From an uncultured Roseburia sp. (lineage in GTDB: Bacteria > Bacillota > Clostridia > Lachnospirales > Lachnospiraceae), in the NCBI GenBank assembly GCA_947057405.1, contig CAMSEJ010000074.1, positions 1 through 9,428 of the forward strand: 9,428 nucleotides of DNA. Direction: 5' to 3'. Positions 1-6,659 of the stretch are shown here, in pieces (the stretch's first letter is position 1; every line of letters begins with the position of its first letter). The notes beneath the pieces are model-generated. The model was not told the origin of the DNA. It made no database searches and saw only the letters and a list, made by a program, of their open reading frames with translations. The position numbers and the translations under genes are program-made.

Positions 1-45
1 GATCATGCCATGTGACTGGAGTTCAGACGTGTGCTCTTCCGATCT
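1..45. other. Illumina TruSeq adapter plus index (sequencing artefact)
   Basis: Bases 12-45 match exactly, from memory, the 34-base Illumina TruSeq index-read adapter ending in GCTCTTCCGATCT. Bases 4-11 (CATGCCAT) have the position and length of an 8-base i7 index, and bases 1-3 (GAT) fit the end of the P7 sequence that precedes the index. Bacterial sequence therefore starts at base 46. This is untrimmed library sequence at a contig end and should be masked. Read on the minus strand it adds a false tail containing KSTRLNSSH to the gene running into it. Read on the plus strand it gives a false CDWSSDVCSSDL peptide. Both are known adapter-derived contaminant peptides in protein databases. Confidence 0.98.
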
Positions 46-698
46 CCGTCGCCGTTTAAGTCTACGGTATCGTAATTCTCCAGCAGATACTCACCAATCA
101 TCTGCCCCTGCATATGGCCTGCTTCCGGAGCATCGGTTCCTACGAATGCGCACTTGTCATAGCTGCCAAGTACCTTTCCTTCGTCTTCGTCGCCTTCTAC
201 CGCACGGTTGAAGAAGATAACCGGTATGCCTGCAGTGTTTGCCTTGTCCACGATCTGCTGGGAAGCATCTACGGAACCGGATGTTACAATGTTAACGATT
301 AACAGGTCAGCGCCTGTCTGGATAGCGGTATCAATCTGTTCATTCTGTGTCGTCTGGTTGCTGTTCGCGTCAAAATCCTGATAGGTAACGCCGAGTGAAT
401 CCAGTTTCGCATCCAATGCAGCACGAACGGATGCAATATACGTATCAGAATACGTATAATAGAAAACTGCTACGTTTGCATCACTTAAATCTGCTGTAGA
501 AGCGTCGTCGCCTTCGTCTGCCGGAGTTTCTGCGTCAACATCATCTGTCGTCGGAGCCTCGGTATCTAAGGAAACATCGTCCTGTACATTATCTGCCGGA
601 GTTTCTGCCGGAGCGTCGGCTCCGCCATTTCCGCAACCTGCAAACATAGATGCTGACATTGCAGCACACAAAAGTACTGCTACAACTTTCTTTTTCAT
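46..698 (-). CDS. mglB: Galactose/glucose ABC transporter substrate-binding lipoprotein, MglB-like (3' truncated at contig end)
   Basis: This is the extracellular sugar-binding lipoprotein of an MglBAC-type ABC importer, which captures galactose, glucose or methyl-galactoside. Residues 1-22 are a lipoprotein signal peptide (MKKK, hydrophobic core, FAGC with Cys22 as the lipidation site). Residues about 23-75 form an acidic Asp/Glu/Ala/Pro/Thr linker. From about residue 75 (NVAVFYYTYSDTYIASVRAAL) the periplasmic-binding type 1 fold begins, with TGADLLIVNIV and GIPVIFFNR typical of the family. The real sequence stops in DLNGDG (residues 213-218), which aligns with the calcium-binding loop of E. 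coli MglB (DLNKDG). About 218 residues are genuine of the 330 or more usual. The frame continues through the adapter to a stop at base 3, adding 13 false residues. The start is ATG at 698 with GGAGG nine bases upstream. The permease and ATPase genes would be expected beyond the contig end. Sugar specificity is inferred from the family. Confidence 0.9.
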
Positions 699-707
699 TT
701 TTAATAT

Positions 708-712
708 CCTCC
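708..712 (-). promoter_or_regulatory. Ribosome binding site of mglB
   Basis: GGAGG on the minus strand lies nine bases before the ATG at 698. It fixes the start of the MglB-like protein at the MKKK signal peptide. Confidence 0.85.
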
Positions 713-756
713 TTTTTATGTAGCCCGATCAAAAGCCGAACCTTTTTACAAAACGA

Positions 757-785
757 ATTATAACATAAGGCAAACCCTTTGACAA
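757..785 (-). promoter_or_regulatory. Sigma-A promoter of mglB
   Basis: The minus strand carries TTGTCA (bases 780-785) and a perfect TATAAT (757-762) separated by 17 bp, which is close to the ideal housekeeping promoter. Transcription would begin near base 750 and leave a leader of about 50 nt before the mglB ATG. The promoter lies in the 196-bp gap after holA, so mglB has its own start and is probably not part of the comEA-holA operon. The spacer contains a TTTGCC hexamer that also forms the arms of the palindrome upstream. Confidence 0.82.
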
Positions 786-822
786 GAAAAATTATGCCAT
801 ATGACGAAGATTTTTTAATAAT

Positions 823-840
823 TTTGCCAGGTTCGGCAAA
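823..840. promoter_or_regulatory. 18-bp palindrome upstream of the mglB promoter (candidate operator)
   Basis: TTTGCC-GAACCT-GGCAAA (minus strand) is a perfect 6-bp inverted repeat around a 6-bp centre. Its near edge lies about 37 bp upstream of the mglB -35 box. It is not followed by a T-run on either strand, so it makes a poor terminator and a better candidate for a dimeric regulator site. The arm TTTGCC occurs once more inside the promoter spacer (769-774). The regulator is unknown, and a chance palindrome in AT-rich DNA cannot be excluded. Confidence 0.4.
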
Positions 841-894
841 TTTCGGTAAAATTCGCAGAATTTCAAGGCTTTTTTATTATGCAATATAACCAAA

Positions 895-1878
895 TTATAT
901 TTTTTTGCTGTAACGGATGATCATCAGCTCTACGGCAAGCTTGTCGTAAAGCCTCCCACCCTTTACGGCTTCTTCGACTGCCGCGCCTTCTTTTAGCGCT
1001 TCCGTCAGCAGCGCTCCCGAAAATCCCCTTGCCTGCTGTACGTATTTACGCGCCGCAAATTCCGGCACGCCGACTTTTCCCGCAATATCACGGCCCGCGT
1101 ACCCCTTCCCCACCAGCTCCCCAACCTCCAGAAGTATCCGAAACTGTCTGGTCAAAAGGTATAAAATGCGCATCGGCGCTTCTTTTAATGCCAGAAGCCC
1201 GTAATAAAGCTCCAGCGCACGTTTCTGGTTTTGGACGGAGATTGCGTCTGCCATCTCAAAAATTTTATTTTCGATGCGTTCCGTTACGACAGCCTCTACA
1301 TCGGACGATTCGATCACTTCTTTATCCAGCGTGTAGCACAGCAGCTTTTCCAGCTCACGGTCAATCGTACTCATGTCAGTGCCGGTACGATTGAAAAATA
1401 CCCGCAGGGTTTCTTCTGTAATCTTCTTTTTCTCTTTTGAAAGCCTGCCCAGAACCCAGCGTGTCAAAAGCCCCTGCTTCTGCTCCCCGAACTCTGCGGC
1501 CGTCCCGGCTTTTACGGCGGCTTTAAACAGCTTTGTGCGTTTATCCGCCTCGGTTTCCACAAAAATAAAGCAGGTAGTCGGATTCATCTCTTTCAGATAA
1601 TCCGCCAGCGCTTCACCCGATTTTTTAAAGAAACCGCTTTCCTGGACCAAAATCACTCTGCGTTCGGCAAAAAAGGGCAGCGTTTCGGCCAAATCAATGA
1701 GCTCTGCGGGGTTTACATCCTTCCCTTCATAGGATGAAACATTCATGGTATCCCCTTCTTTTGCCATTGCATGCAGCAGTTTGTCCCTGTATTGCTTTTT
1801 TAAGTAAGCTTCTTTGCCATAGAGCAGATAGCATGTTTTAAAATTTCCGGTTTTGATGTCTTCATCTATTGTTTTCAT
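895..1878 (-). CDS. holA: DNA polymerase III subunit delta (clamp loader)
   Basis: This is the delta subunit of the clamp loader, which opens the beta sliding clamp and loads it on primed DNA with DnaX and delta prime. At 327 aa it is of usual length. Residues 16-26 (CYLLYGKEAYL) are the typical delta N-terminus with a non-functional P-loop remnant. The central part has AETLPFFAERRVILV and the family-typical TGTDMSTIDRELEKL, and the C-terminus carries GGRLYDKLAVELMII. It follows comEC by 32 bp, the same neighbour order as comEC-holA (yqeN) in Bacillus. I see no Shine-Dalgarno sequence: the bases before the ATG read TAAAATACCCCT. The start is nevertheless well supported, because MKTIDEDIK followed by YLLYG is the usual N-terminus. 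A promoter-like pair ends six bases before the ATG, so a leaderless message is possible. No convincing terminator follows the gene. Confidence 0.95.
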   Translation of the reverse strand: MKTIDEDIKTGNFKTCYLLYGKEAYLKKQYRDKLLHAMAKEGDTMNVSSYEGKDVNPAELIDLAETLPFFAERRVILVQESGFFKKSGEALADYLKEMNPTTCFIFVETEADKRTKLFKAAVKAGTAAEFGEQKQGLLTRWVLGRLSKEKKKITEETLRVFFNRTGTDMSTIDRELEKLLCYTLDKEVIESSDVEAVVTERIENKIFEMADAISVQNQKRALELYYGLLALKEAPMRILYLLTRQFRILLEVGELVGKGYAGRDIAGKVGVPEFAARKYVQQARGFSGALLTEALKEGAAVEEAVKGGRLYDKLAVELMIIRYSKKI

Positions 1879-1884
1879 AGGGGT

Positions 1885-1914
1885 ATTTTAACATAAAAAG
1901 CGCAAACGGCTCAA
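1885..1914 (-). promoter_or_regulatory. Candidate promoter for a leaderless holA transcript
   Basis: On the minus strand TTGAGC (1909-1914, overlapping the comEC stop) is followed after 18 bp by TAAAAT (1885-1890). Six bases later comes the holA ATG at 1878, which would place +1 on or next to the A of the start codon. The absence of a Shine-Dalgarno sequence before holA fits this reading. The -35 box is only a moderate match and read-through from comEC is equally plausible. Confidence 0.35.
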
Positions 1915-4253
1915 GGAAAAATTTGCCGGACCCCTTTATCCGAAATTTTCACCTGGCCCCCTTCCTTTGTTTCATAAACCTCAGCCCCCGCCTGTTTCAT
2001 ATTCCGCACCGCCCTCTTGCCCGGATGCCCGTAGGAATTGTACCGCCCGCATGAAATCACCGCAATATCCGGCTTTAGGGCCTGCAGCATTTTGCTCCCG
2101 TTCGATGTATCCGATCCGTGATGGGATGCTTTGTAAATCTCCGTCTTCTTGAGCGCCCCCTGTGCAAGCAGCCTCTCTTCCTGTTCCGTTCCGATATCGC
2201 CGCCGAAAAACGCCCTGCACGCCGGGCTTTCGTATAAGAGTACAAGCGACGCCGCATTGCGGTCCCCCTGCGCGGCATCCGCTTTCTGCGACAGGCTTCT
2301 TATCGCCCAGCCTCCCTTTTTGCCTTTTACGGCGTCGCCTTCTCCCATTTTAAGTACCGGAATCCCATGCCGGGACGCGAGTTTTTTCAGTCTGCAAGAC
2401 GCCGTATCGTCCGGCATGTATTCCGATACAACCAGATGCTTTATCGGATAGCCCGCTTCCATCAGCTCACACAGCCCGTTTATATGATCCGCGTCGCAGT
2501 GGCTTACGAACCAATAATCCACGCGCCGGATGCCGCGGCATTTTAAAAAGGGAAGAATGCGGTATGTCCCTGCATTTTTTACGTCCGTACTGCCGCCGTC
2601 TATCAGAAGCGCCGTACCGTCTCCCGGAAAAATACAGATGCCGTCCCCCTGCCCCACGTCAAGCAGATTGATTTCAAACCCGGGAACGGACCGGACTGCA
2701 AGAAGAAGCGCAAAAAAGAACAGGGGAAAGAAAACCGGCGGCAATCCGCAGACAGCCTCCCGTACACGCATTCCGCTTCCGACTAAGATCATACCCAGCA
2801 CAATACATCCATACCACAAAACAATCAAAGCCGGACTGGGCCTGCCCGTTATCAAAACGGCGCCCGGCAGGCTCAGGACGGCTCCGCAGGCCGTTTCCAG
2901 CAGGAGAAACAGCAGATGGCACGGATAGAGCATAAGCCTGCCGGCAAACGGGAACAGGCAGCCGGTTACGCCGCCCAAAATCCCTATCCCCAGCAGAACA
3001 CCCATACACGGCAGTACCAGCAGGTTCACGACAGCCGCGTATACGGAAACCTCATAAAAAAAGCCGCACACGACGGGAATCGTCATTATCTGGATACAGG
3101 CGCTTACCAGGAGCGCTTCAAAAATCCCGGCGCGTATGCCCGCACGGACAGGCTCTCTTTGGGAGCCGAACAGTTCCTGCAGATACCCCGCCGCCAAAAC
3201 ACCCGCAACTGCGCCAAACGAAAGCAGGAATCCGGCGTTTCGTAAAACCGCCGGATTCCGGGCGGTAAGAAGGGCCGCCAGAAAGGCAAGCGCCGTCGGT
3301 GCGTCATAGCTTCTGCTCCGGCACTTTGCGTACATCTGCAGCAAAAACATGCCGATCGCGCGGGACGCGGAAATACCAAAGCCAATGAGCTGCCCGTAGC
3401 CCAAAATCCACGCCGAAGCAAGGACACACGAGACGGTGCAGGGGATGCCGCGTTTTTTTAAGAACACGTAACATGCCATGCCGAGCATGGAAATATGAAG
3501 GCCGGATATGCTGTAAAAATGGCTGATGCCTGCATTTTGGTAGAGCTGTTTGCGGTCGGCGTCCAGACTGCTTTTGTCGCCGAGCACCATTGCGGTTAAG
3601 ATGCCTGCGTCGGCTTTCGGCATGGCAGACCCGTAGCTTTCTTTCCACTTTTCTTTTACCGCATAGAGCCATTCGCGGAAGGCATCCGGCCTGCCGTATA
3701 CGGCATCGGCTTTTTTTGCGTAAGCGGCGCATAAGATATTTAAGCTGTGGTAATAACTCCGTTCGTCATAGCCGCCCTCGTTTCGCGCCCGCGAAAAAAG
3801 CCTGACGTCTGCATTTAATAAGAGGATTTCACCGATTGAATAATCCGAGATTTCAAGATAAACCAAGACATTGCCGCAGGGATACTCGGTTCCGTTTTGA
3901 CGTACCCTGCATTTTTTCAGATAATACCGGAAGGACCCGGTATCCTGCTGTTTGCTGTAGACAGTTCCCAAAAGCAGGCATTCCCCGCCGCCGTCCAGCC
4001 GCGATTCGCACGCGGCCGTGTACGCCCGGCGGGCTGTGCCAAGCCCGCTCCCGCAGAACGCGGCAGCGGCCAGTACAGCCAAAAAACATCTGACCGAACA
4101 AGACGGCGGCTTTTCCCGCCTGCCTGCTAAAACGGCAAAGCAGGCCAAAGCCGGAATAAAGATACCGTAAAAAAACGGAAGCAATCCGTATTCCGCCGCA
4201 GCGGCACCGCCTACAAATGCCGCCGAGAACGATGCCAGTTTGCGTTGATACAA
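1911..4253 (-). CDS. comEC: ComEC/Rec2 family DNA-uptake channel protein
   Basis: ComEC forms the inner-membrane channel that passes single-stranded DNA into the cell during natural transformation. The 780-aa protein has all three usual parts. Residues about 1-190 hold N-terminal membrane segments and the DUF4131-like soluble domain. Residues about 205-520 are the polytopic Competence domain with the SISGLHI signature at 248-254. From about 527 there is a metallo-beta-lactamase domain with LLDVGQGDG (530-538), HCDADH (585-590), GGD (684-686), SHHGS (710-714) and GHP (742-744). These metal-ligand motifs look intact, so it is probably an active nuclease-type domain. The start codon is TTG at 4253; GGAGG lies 11 bases upstream and no in-frame ATG exists before residue 211. 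The gene begins 20 bp after the GerMN gene. No frameshift is seen. Whether this organism is actually transformable cannot be told, since ComEC is widespread in strains not known to be competent. Confidence 0.95.
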   Translation of the reverse strand: MYQRKLASFSAAFVGGAAAAEYGLLPFFYGIFIPALACFAVLAGRREKPPSCSVRCFLAVLAAAAFCGSGLGTARRAYTAACESRLDGGGECLLLGTVYSKQQDTGSFRYYLKKCRVRQNGTEYPCGNVLVYLEISDYSIGEILLLNADVRLFSRARNEGGYDERSYYHSLNILCAAYAKKADAVYGRPDAFREWLYAVKEKWKESYGSAMPKADAGILTAMVLGDKSSLDADRKQLYQNAGISHFYSISGLHISMLGMACYVFLKKRGIPCTVSCVLASAWILGYGQLIGFGISASRAIGMFLLQMYAKCRSRSYDAPTALAFLAALLTARNPAVLRNAGFLLSFGAVAGVLAAGYLQELFGSQREPVRAGIRAGIFEALLVSACIQIMTIPVVCGFFYEVSVYAAVVNLLVLPCMGVLLGIGILGGVTGCLFPFAGRLMLYPCHLLFLLLETACGAVLSLPGAVLITGRPSPALIVLWYGCIVLGMILVGSGMRVREAVCGLPPVFFPLFFFALLLAVRSVPGFEINLLDVGQGDGICIFPGDGTALLIDGGSTDVKNAGTYRILPFLKCRGIRRVDYWFVSHCDADHINGLCELMEAGYPIKHLVVSEYMPDDTASCRLKKLASRHGIPVLKMGEGDAVKGKKGGWAIRSLSQKADAAQGDRNAASLVLLYESPACRAFFGGDIGTEQEERLLAQGALKKTEIYKASHHGSDTSNGSKMLQALKPDIAVISCGRYNSYGHPGKRAVRNMKQAGAEVYETKEGGQVKISDKGVRQIFP

Positions 4254-4264
4254 CAGTGTGCACC

Positions 4265-4269
4265 CCTCC
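4265..4269 (-). promoter_or_regulatory. Ribosome binding site deciding the TTG start of comEC
   Basis: GGAGG on the minus strand sits 11 bases before the TTG at 4253. The spacing is slightly long, and with a TTG start it suggests modest translation of ComEC. A GTG at 4263 lies in another frame and too close to the site to be the start. Confidence 0.7.
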
Positions 4270-4273
4270 TTTT

Positions 4274-5203
4274 TTATTCCTCCGCAACATAATCCAGATT
4301 CCTTTCATACAGCTCGTCAAGTGCAAAGCTGTCCCGGTAAACGCCGCTGGTATCCCCACCGACGGATACCTGCACTTTGTTGACCGTAGAAAGCTCTGAC
4401 AGCGAATTGATAATCGAATAAAGGACGACAGGCTCCTCGACATTGTAATCCTGGTTGCGGAACGCTTCGTCTAAGCTGACAAAGCATACGCCGTCGGACA
4501 CCGATACGTTAATTAGCTTTGTCCCTTCCGGAATGGCAGACTTTGCGTCCGCGCCCTCCGGACCTAAAAGCAGACGCTCCATGACCAGCTTTTCCATAGA
4601 AATATTGCTGCTGTAATGTATGTCCTGCTTTTCGGCAATCAGACCGTTACCTTCCTGATTGGAAAAATACAGCGTCAGCGTGGCGGACTGGATGGAATTT
4701 ATCTGTTCTCCCGGGTTCTCCACAAAGCTGTCGTTGGTCATAACGCCGACCGGGGTTTTGTCCCGGTCGGCCAAAGGCGCATCCCCGACAAAAAATGTCA
4801 GGCATTCCACGCCCTCCACCTGCGTCATCGTCCGCACGATTGCCGCCCGGACCAACGGCTCCGTAATCCGGTCAATGCTGCCGTATTCTTCGTTAAAATA
4901 CAGGGTCAGAAGCGTCTCCTCCAATACACAGTCAATTACCTTTACGTGTTCCGGAATGGCAGGCTTATATTCCGTATCTTCCGGGTCCGCGGAAAGCTGC
5001 TCCAAAAGCTTCCCGATATCTTCCTGCGAGCTGTCCGGCCCGGCCGAAAAACCGCAGGATACCGGGACGATTTTGGTACCTTCTTTATTCAGATAATAGA
5101 CCTCGTATGCACCCTCCCCGTCGCTGCTCCTGCCGCATCCCGCGGCAAAAAAAACGCCAAGGGCAGCCACCAGCATAACGCCCAAAAGCCGTACTGCTTT
5201 CAT
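4274..5203 (-). CDS. Tandem GerMN-domain lipoprotein
   Basis: This is a 309-aa secreted lipoprotein: hydrophobic signal peptide residues 1-22 and lipobox FAAGC with Cys23. The rest shows two copies of the GerMN fold. Copy one covers about residues 33-160 (AIPEHVKVIDCVLEETLLTLYFNEEY, a 26-residue core at about 82-107, then GVECLTFFVGD). Copy two covers about 172-290 (ALTLYF-like start, GPEGADAKSAIPEGTKLIN, then DGVCFVSLDEAF and NKVQVSVGGD). GerMN domains occur in the Bacillus spore germination protein GerM and in actinobacterial LpqB; their biochemical role is not settled. The gene starts 11 bp after the kinase stop, whose TAG lies against the GGAGG site, and comEC follows 20 bp later. By position it may be an extracytoplasmic partner of the kinase, as LpqB is for MtrB. 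That is inference; a role in spore germination or cell wall is also possible. Confidence 0.88.
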   Translation of the reverse strand: MKAVRLLGVMLVAALGVFFAAGCGRSSDGEGAYEVYYLNKEGTKIVPVSCGFSAGPDSSQEDIGKLLEQLSADPEDTEYKPAIPEHVKVIDCVLEETLLTLYFNEEYGSIDRITEPLVRAAIVRTMTQVEGVECLTFFVGDAPLADRDKTPVGVMTNDSFVENPGEQINSIQSATLTLYFSNQEGNGLIAEKQDIHYSSNISMEKLVMERLLLGPEGADAKSAIPEGTKLINVSVSDGVCFVSLDEAFRNQDYNVEEPVVLYSIINSLSELSTVNKVQVSVGGDTSGVYRDSFALDELYERNLDYVAEE

Positions 5204-5214
5204 CTTCGTTCCTC

Positions 5215-6642
5215 CTACGATGCAATATATATGAGGGGAATGCGGACATTAAAAATCGTCCCCTCTCCCTCCGTGCTGAACACCTTGACGGCGCCCCGGT
5301 GCATCAGTATGGAATTGCGCGCAATCGCAAGCCCAAGGCCCGTGCCGCCGATTTCCCTGGAATGGGACTTGTCTACCCGGTAAAACCGCTCAAAGATATG
5401 CTCCAGCGCGTCTTCCGGAATGCCGATGCCGCTGTCCTCCACCTTGATATAAAAATACTGATGATCCGCGTTTAACGACACATGCACCCACCCGTCCGGT
5501 TTGTTGTATTTGATGGCATTCTCCACCAGGTTGGTAATGGCAAGCGTCAGCTTCACCTCGTCTACCTCCGCGCTGACCGGGCGGAAGCTCTCAAGCACCA
5601 GCTCGATATGCTGCCGGTTCGCAATCGGCCGCAGACGTTTTAAAATCAGCTCCATCAGTTCATTGATATTTACGCTCGAAATATTTAAGTCGGCTGCGGA
5701 TCGATCCATTTTGACCAGGGAAAGCAGATCGTTGATAATCTTTGTTTCGCGGTCGATTTCATTGCCGATGTCGCTCATAAATTCCCGGTACAGCTCCACC
5801 GGGACATCCTCCTGCCCGTTTAACGAATCCGCCAGTACCTTCATCGACGTCAGCGGCGTCTTTAATTCGTGGGAAACGTTTGATACAAATTCCTCCCGCG
5901 ATTCGTCAATGACCTTCATCCTCGCAAACAGCTGGTTAAAGCGGACGCAGACGGCTTCCGTCTCCGTATAGTCATGGATATCCAGCCGCGTTTTAAATCC
6001 GCTCTGGATTTCAAAGATCTCGTCCGCCATCTTGCAAAATGGCTTTGCCAGCCTTCTCGCCAGAAATGCCGCAATTAAAACCACGACCATGGCGCATGCA
6101 ATCTCAATAATCCGCGCGCTGTTTTCCAGGTAAACCTGGTTGAGCAGGATGCCGTCCGTCGATACGCTGACCAGCAAAACGCCGACGATTTCCTTGCTTT
6201 CAAGATCCGCCAGCGGAACCGTCATTTCAATGTAGCCATTCTCCGAGTCGTGCTTGGAAATTTCCTCGCCCCGAAAGCTGCGCATCACCTCTTCGGATAC
6301 GATGGTTTTGCCGGTATCAAGCCCATACGTGTCCTGTATGATTTTAAAATTGTCGTCAATGACCATAATGCGCCCGTCATAGATATTGGAAAGCTGCCCG
6401 ATCTGGGAATTGATGGTTTCGATAGAAGGATCCTTTAAATAATTATTTAAAATGATCTGGTTAGACAGTACCTTTGCCTGGCCCAATACGTCAACGCCCC
6501 GGTTGGATACCGCCTTCTTCCCGTAGGACTGCAGAATCCCGGCGCGCAGCACGGCCGTCGGCAGAATCCCGACGGCTAAAAACAGCAAAAACAACCGGAT
6601 CCGGAAGCTTTTGATAAATTCCAGAAACTTTTTCTTTGACAT
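5215..6642 (-). CDS. HAMP-domain sensor histidine kinase (two-component system)
   Basis: This membrane histidine kinase pairs with the response regulator just upstream. From the chosen ATG it has 475 aa. TM1 lies at about 16-36, an extracytoplasmic sensor region of about 140 residues at 37-177 (Cache-like by length and shape), TM2 at about 178-196 and HAMP at about 197-249. HisKA has SHELKTPLTS with phospho-acceptor His258. The ATPase domain has the N box NLVENAIKYN (371-380), G1 box DSGIGIP (403-409), F box FERFYRVD (417-424) and G2 box GGTGLGLA (432-439). All catalytic boxes are intact. The start at 6642 follows AAAGGGG after five bases. An ATG at 6660 forms a TAATG junction with the regulator stop and would add six residues, so it is the alternative. 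Domain order and partner resemble WalK/PhoR/MtrB-type kinases, but the signal is unknown and no specific name is justified. Confidence 0.93.
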   Translation of the reverse strand: MSKKKFLEFIKSFRIRLFLLFLAVGILPTAVLRAGILQSYGKKAVSNRGVDVLGQAKVLSNQIILNNYLKDPSIETINSQIGQLSNIYDGRIMVIDDNFKIIQDTYGLDTGKTIVSEEVMRSFRGEEISKHDSENGYIEMTVPLADLESKEIVGVLLVSVSTDGILLNQVYLENSARIIEIACAMVVVLIAAFLARRLAKPFCKMADEIFEIQSGFKTRLDIHDYTETEAVCVRFNQLFARMKVIDESREEFVSNVSHELKTPLTSMKVLADSLNGQEDVPVELYREFMSDIGNEIDRETKIINDLLSLVKMDRSAADLNISSVNINELMELILKRLRPIANRQHIELVLESFRPVSAEVDEVKLTLAITNLVENAIKYNKPDGWVHVSLNADHQYFYIKVEDSGIGIPEDALEHIFERFYRVDKSHSREIGGTGLGLAIARNSILMHRGAVKVFSTEGEGTIFNVRIPLIYIAS

Positions 6643-6647
6643 ATCCG

Positions 6648-6654
6648 CCCCTTT
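6648..6654 (-). promoter_or_regulatory. Ribosome binding site deciding the kinase start
   Basis: AAAGGGG on the minus strand lies five bases before the ATG at 6642. The ATG at 6660 has only a weak AGGG upstream, but its TAATG overlap with the regulator stop could allow re-initiation. Confidence 0.5.
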
Positions 6655-6659
6655 ATGCA

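Noticed and set aside
5..211. Plus-strand open frame at the left edge, beginning MPCDWSSDVCSSDL
   Set aside because: Its first residues are translated adapter and the rest is antisense to mglB; no ribosome binding site.
849..863. AAATTC-GCA-GAATTT hairpin after holA as an intrinsic terminator
   Set aside because: The stem is AT-rich and weak, and on the minus strand it is followed by only a short TTTT then ACCG, so it is not a convincing terminator for holA.
1029..1394. 121-residue plus-strand open frame inside holA
   Set aside because: Low-complexity Pro/Arg/Ser-rich translation antisense to holA without start signals.
4616..5383. 255-residue plus-strand open frame over the GerMN gene and the end of the kinase gene
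   Set aside because: It is antisense to two well-supported genes, has no recognisable domain and no ribosome binding site; long antisense frames are common in GC-rich codon patterns.
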